This document shows, in pieces, positions 62,931 through 64,000 of a stretch of DNA of 64,000 nucleotides. Each line of letters opens with the position of its first letter. Position 1 is the first letter of the stretch. This DNA is from WHSW01 sp963767285 (lineage in GTDB: Bacteria > Actinomycetota > Thermoleophilia > Solirubrobacterales > 70-9). The notes under the pieces were generated by a model, which saw only the letters and a program-made list of their open reading frames with translations, had not been told where the DNA came from and did no database searches. The DNA lies in NCBI GenBank assembly GCA_963767285.1, contig CAVYDJ010000004.1, positions 434,001-498,000 of the forward strand, in the 5' to 3' direction. The translations under genes and the position numbers were made by a program.

Positions 62931-64000
62931 TTGAAGACCGAGGTCACAGAGCTCCCCGAGTCCCGGGTCAAGATCGACGTCGCGATCGAGCCCGAGCAGC
63001 TCGCCAAGCGCGTCGACCGCGCCGCGGCGACCCTCGCGGGCGAGATGAAGATGCCGGGCTTTCGCAAGGGCAAGGTGCCCGCGGCGCTGGTGATGCAGCA
63101 GCTCGGGCGTGAGGCCGTGGTCGAGCAGGCGCTTCGCGACGGCCTGCCCGAGTGGTACGAGCGGGCGCTGATCGACTCCGGGGTCGCCTCGGTCGGCGAT
63201 CCGAAGCTCGACGTCGGCGACCTCCCGGCAGAGGGCGAGGAGCTGACGTTCACGATCGAGGTCGGGGTGCGCCCGAAGGCCGAGCTCGGCGATTGGAAGG
63301 GGCTCGAGGTCGGCAGGGCCGAGATCGAGGTCCCCGGCGAGGCGGTCGACGCCGAGCTCGACCGGCTGCGCGAGGGGTTCGCCAGCCTTGCTCCGGTCGA
63401 GCGCCCCGCCGCGGCCGGCGACGCGGTCGTGATCGACTTCGCCGGCACCGTCGACGGCGAGCCGTTCGACGGCTCTGAGGGACGGGACTTCGTGATCGAG
63501 TTGGGCGGCGAAAATCTGCTGCCGGAGTTCGACACGGCGCTGACCGGCGCCGCGGCCGGCGACGAGCGCGCGGTCGAGGTGACCTTCCCCGACGACCACC
63601 AGCCCGAGGACCTGGCCGGCAAGACCGCGAGCTTCGCGCTCACGGTCAAGGAGGTGCGCGAGAAGAACCTGCCCGAGCTCGACGACGAGTTCGCCTCCGA
63701 GGCGTCCGAGTTCGAGACGGTCGCGGAGCTGCGCGAGGAGATCCGCTCGCGGATGTCACAGGGCCTCGAGCAGCGAGCCGAGGCGGAGTTCCGCGAGGCC
63801 GCCGTCGACGCCGTTGCCGCGAACGCCAAGCTCGACGTCCCGCACGACCTGGTCCACTCGCGCGCGCACGAGATGTGGGAGCGGATCGAGCGCCAGCTGC
63901 AGTCGCAGGGCATCGACCCGCAGGCCTACGCCCAGATGCAGGGCAAGGACCGCCACGACCTGATCAACGACGCCGAGGAGGACGCCGAGCGCGCCCTGCG
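62931..64000 (+). CDS. tig: Trigger factor, 5' part
   Basis: Open to the window end; starts at TTG 62931 ('LKTEVTELPESRVKIDVAIE'). The ribosome-docking signature GFRKGKVP is at residues 43-50, followed by the FKBP-like PPIase domain ('AAAGDAVVIDFAGTVDGEPF', 'VIELGGENLLPEFDTAL', ~150-245) and the start of the helical C-terminal arms. It is the ribosome-associated chaperone for nascent chains. The 5' coding part matches the family so well that the TTG start is preferred. Confidence 0.95.
   Translation, partial: MKTEVTELPESRVKIDVAIEPEQLAKRVDRAAATLAGEMKMPGFRKGKVPAALVMQQLGREAVVEQALRDGLPEWYERALIDSGVASVGDPKLDVGDLPAEGEELTFTIEVGVRPKAELGDWKGLEVGRAEIEVPGEAVDAELDRLREGFASLAPVERPAAAGDAVVIDFAGTVDGEPFDGSEGRDFVIELGGENLLPEFDTALTGAAAGDERAVEVTFPDDHQPEDLAGKTASFALTVKEVREKNLPELDDEFASEASEFETVAELREEIRSRMSQGLEQRAEAEFREAAVDAVAANAKLDVPHDLVHSRAHEMWERIERQLQSQGIDPQAYAQMQGKDRHDLINDAEEDAERAL

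Overview
The window is high-GC bacterial DNA with many GTG and TTG starts and tightly packed genes that often overlap by 4 bases (ATGA or GTGA). Gene content points to Actinomycetota, most likely class Thermoleophilia (Solirubrobacterales-like). Clues are the short surface protein with a 'VALFVALSGSAAALSG' leader, an HTH-TOBE regulator on the modABC operon, a DUF6457 gene among cofactor genes, and 13E12-type HNH proteins. This placement is inference; no rRNA gene is present.

Bases 1-21302 form a one-carbon/methylated-amine block. Two tandem FAD amine-oxidase-like genes (the first cut by the window edge) precede a reverse-strand operon: heterotetrameric sarcosine-oxidase-type soxD-soxA-soxG-soxB, formate-tetrahydrofolate ligase, a cyclodeaminase-family protein and an EamA transporter. 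Divergent from it run a DUF1059 protein, an R2-like ligand-binding oxidase (R2lox), a GlnT/GMAS-type glutamine synthetase, three glutamate-synthase-like subunits (GlxBCD/MgsABC), a NAD-linked formate dehydrogenase (NuoE-NuoF fusion, a separate Fe-S subunit, a molybdopterin subunit), FdhD and a FAH-family protein. Together they could move a methyl group from methylamine or an N-methyl amino acid to tetrahydrofolate, then to formate and CO2.

Bases 21299-30047 hold an ArsR/SRPBCC/DHFR-like trio with a perfect palindromic operator, an HD-GYP membrane protein, a secreted M28 peptidase, and a phenylalanine/tyrosine catabolic operon (4-hydroxyphenylpyruvate dioxygenase, homogentisate dioxygenase, phenylalanine hydroxylase) beside a divergent Lrp regulator.

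Bases 30144-44424 are dominated by molybdenum: moaA, modABC with an HTH-TOBE regulator, a second molybdopterin oxidoreductase, mobA, moeA, a triple fusion MoaD-MoaE-MoaC, and moaB/mog. They supply the cofactor needed by the two molybdoenzymes. A secreted beta-helix protein, a YHYH protein, a GFA-family protein and a decayed SGNH hydrolase pseudogene are interspersed.

Bases 44431-64000 are a mixed accessory and housekeeping stretch: HNH protein, cytochrome P450, surface protein, phosphodiester glycosidase, a frameshifted glycosyltransferase, ECF sigma factor, O6-methylguanine methyltransferase, LemA, CorA, CtaG, spermidine-synthase-like protein, a cupin that has lost its core, a second DHFR-like protein, a secreted esterase, a small secreted protein inside nested inverted repeats with a tRNA-like fragment, a serine beta-lactamase-like hydrolase, an aldo/keto reductase with a coupled 44-residue protein, and the 5' part of trigger factor. 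No CRISPR array, rRNA, intact tRNA or recognisable insertion sequence was seen. The longest stretches without an intact gene are 39905-40342, filled by the SGNH pseudogene, and 59727-59992, filled by inverted repeats.
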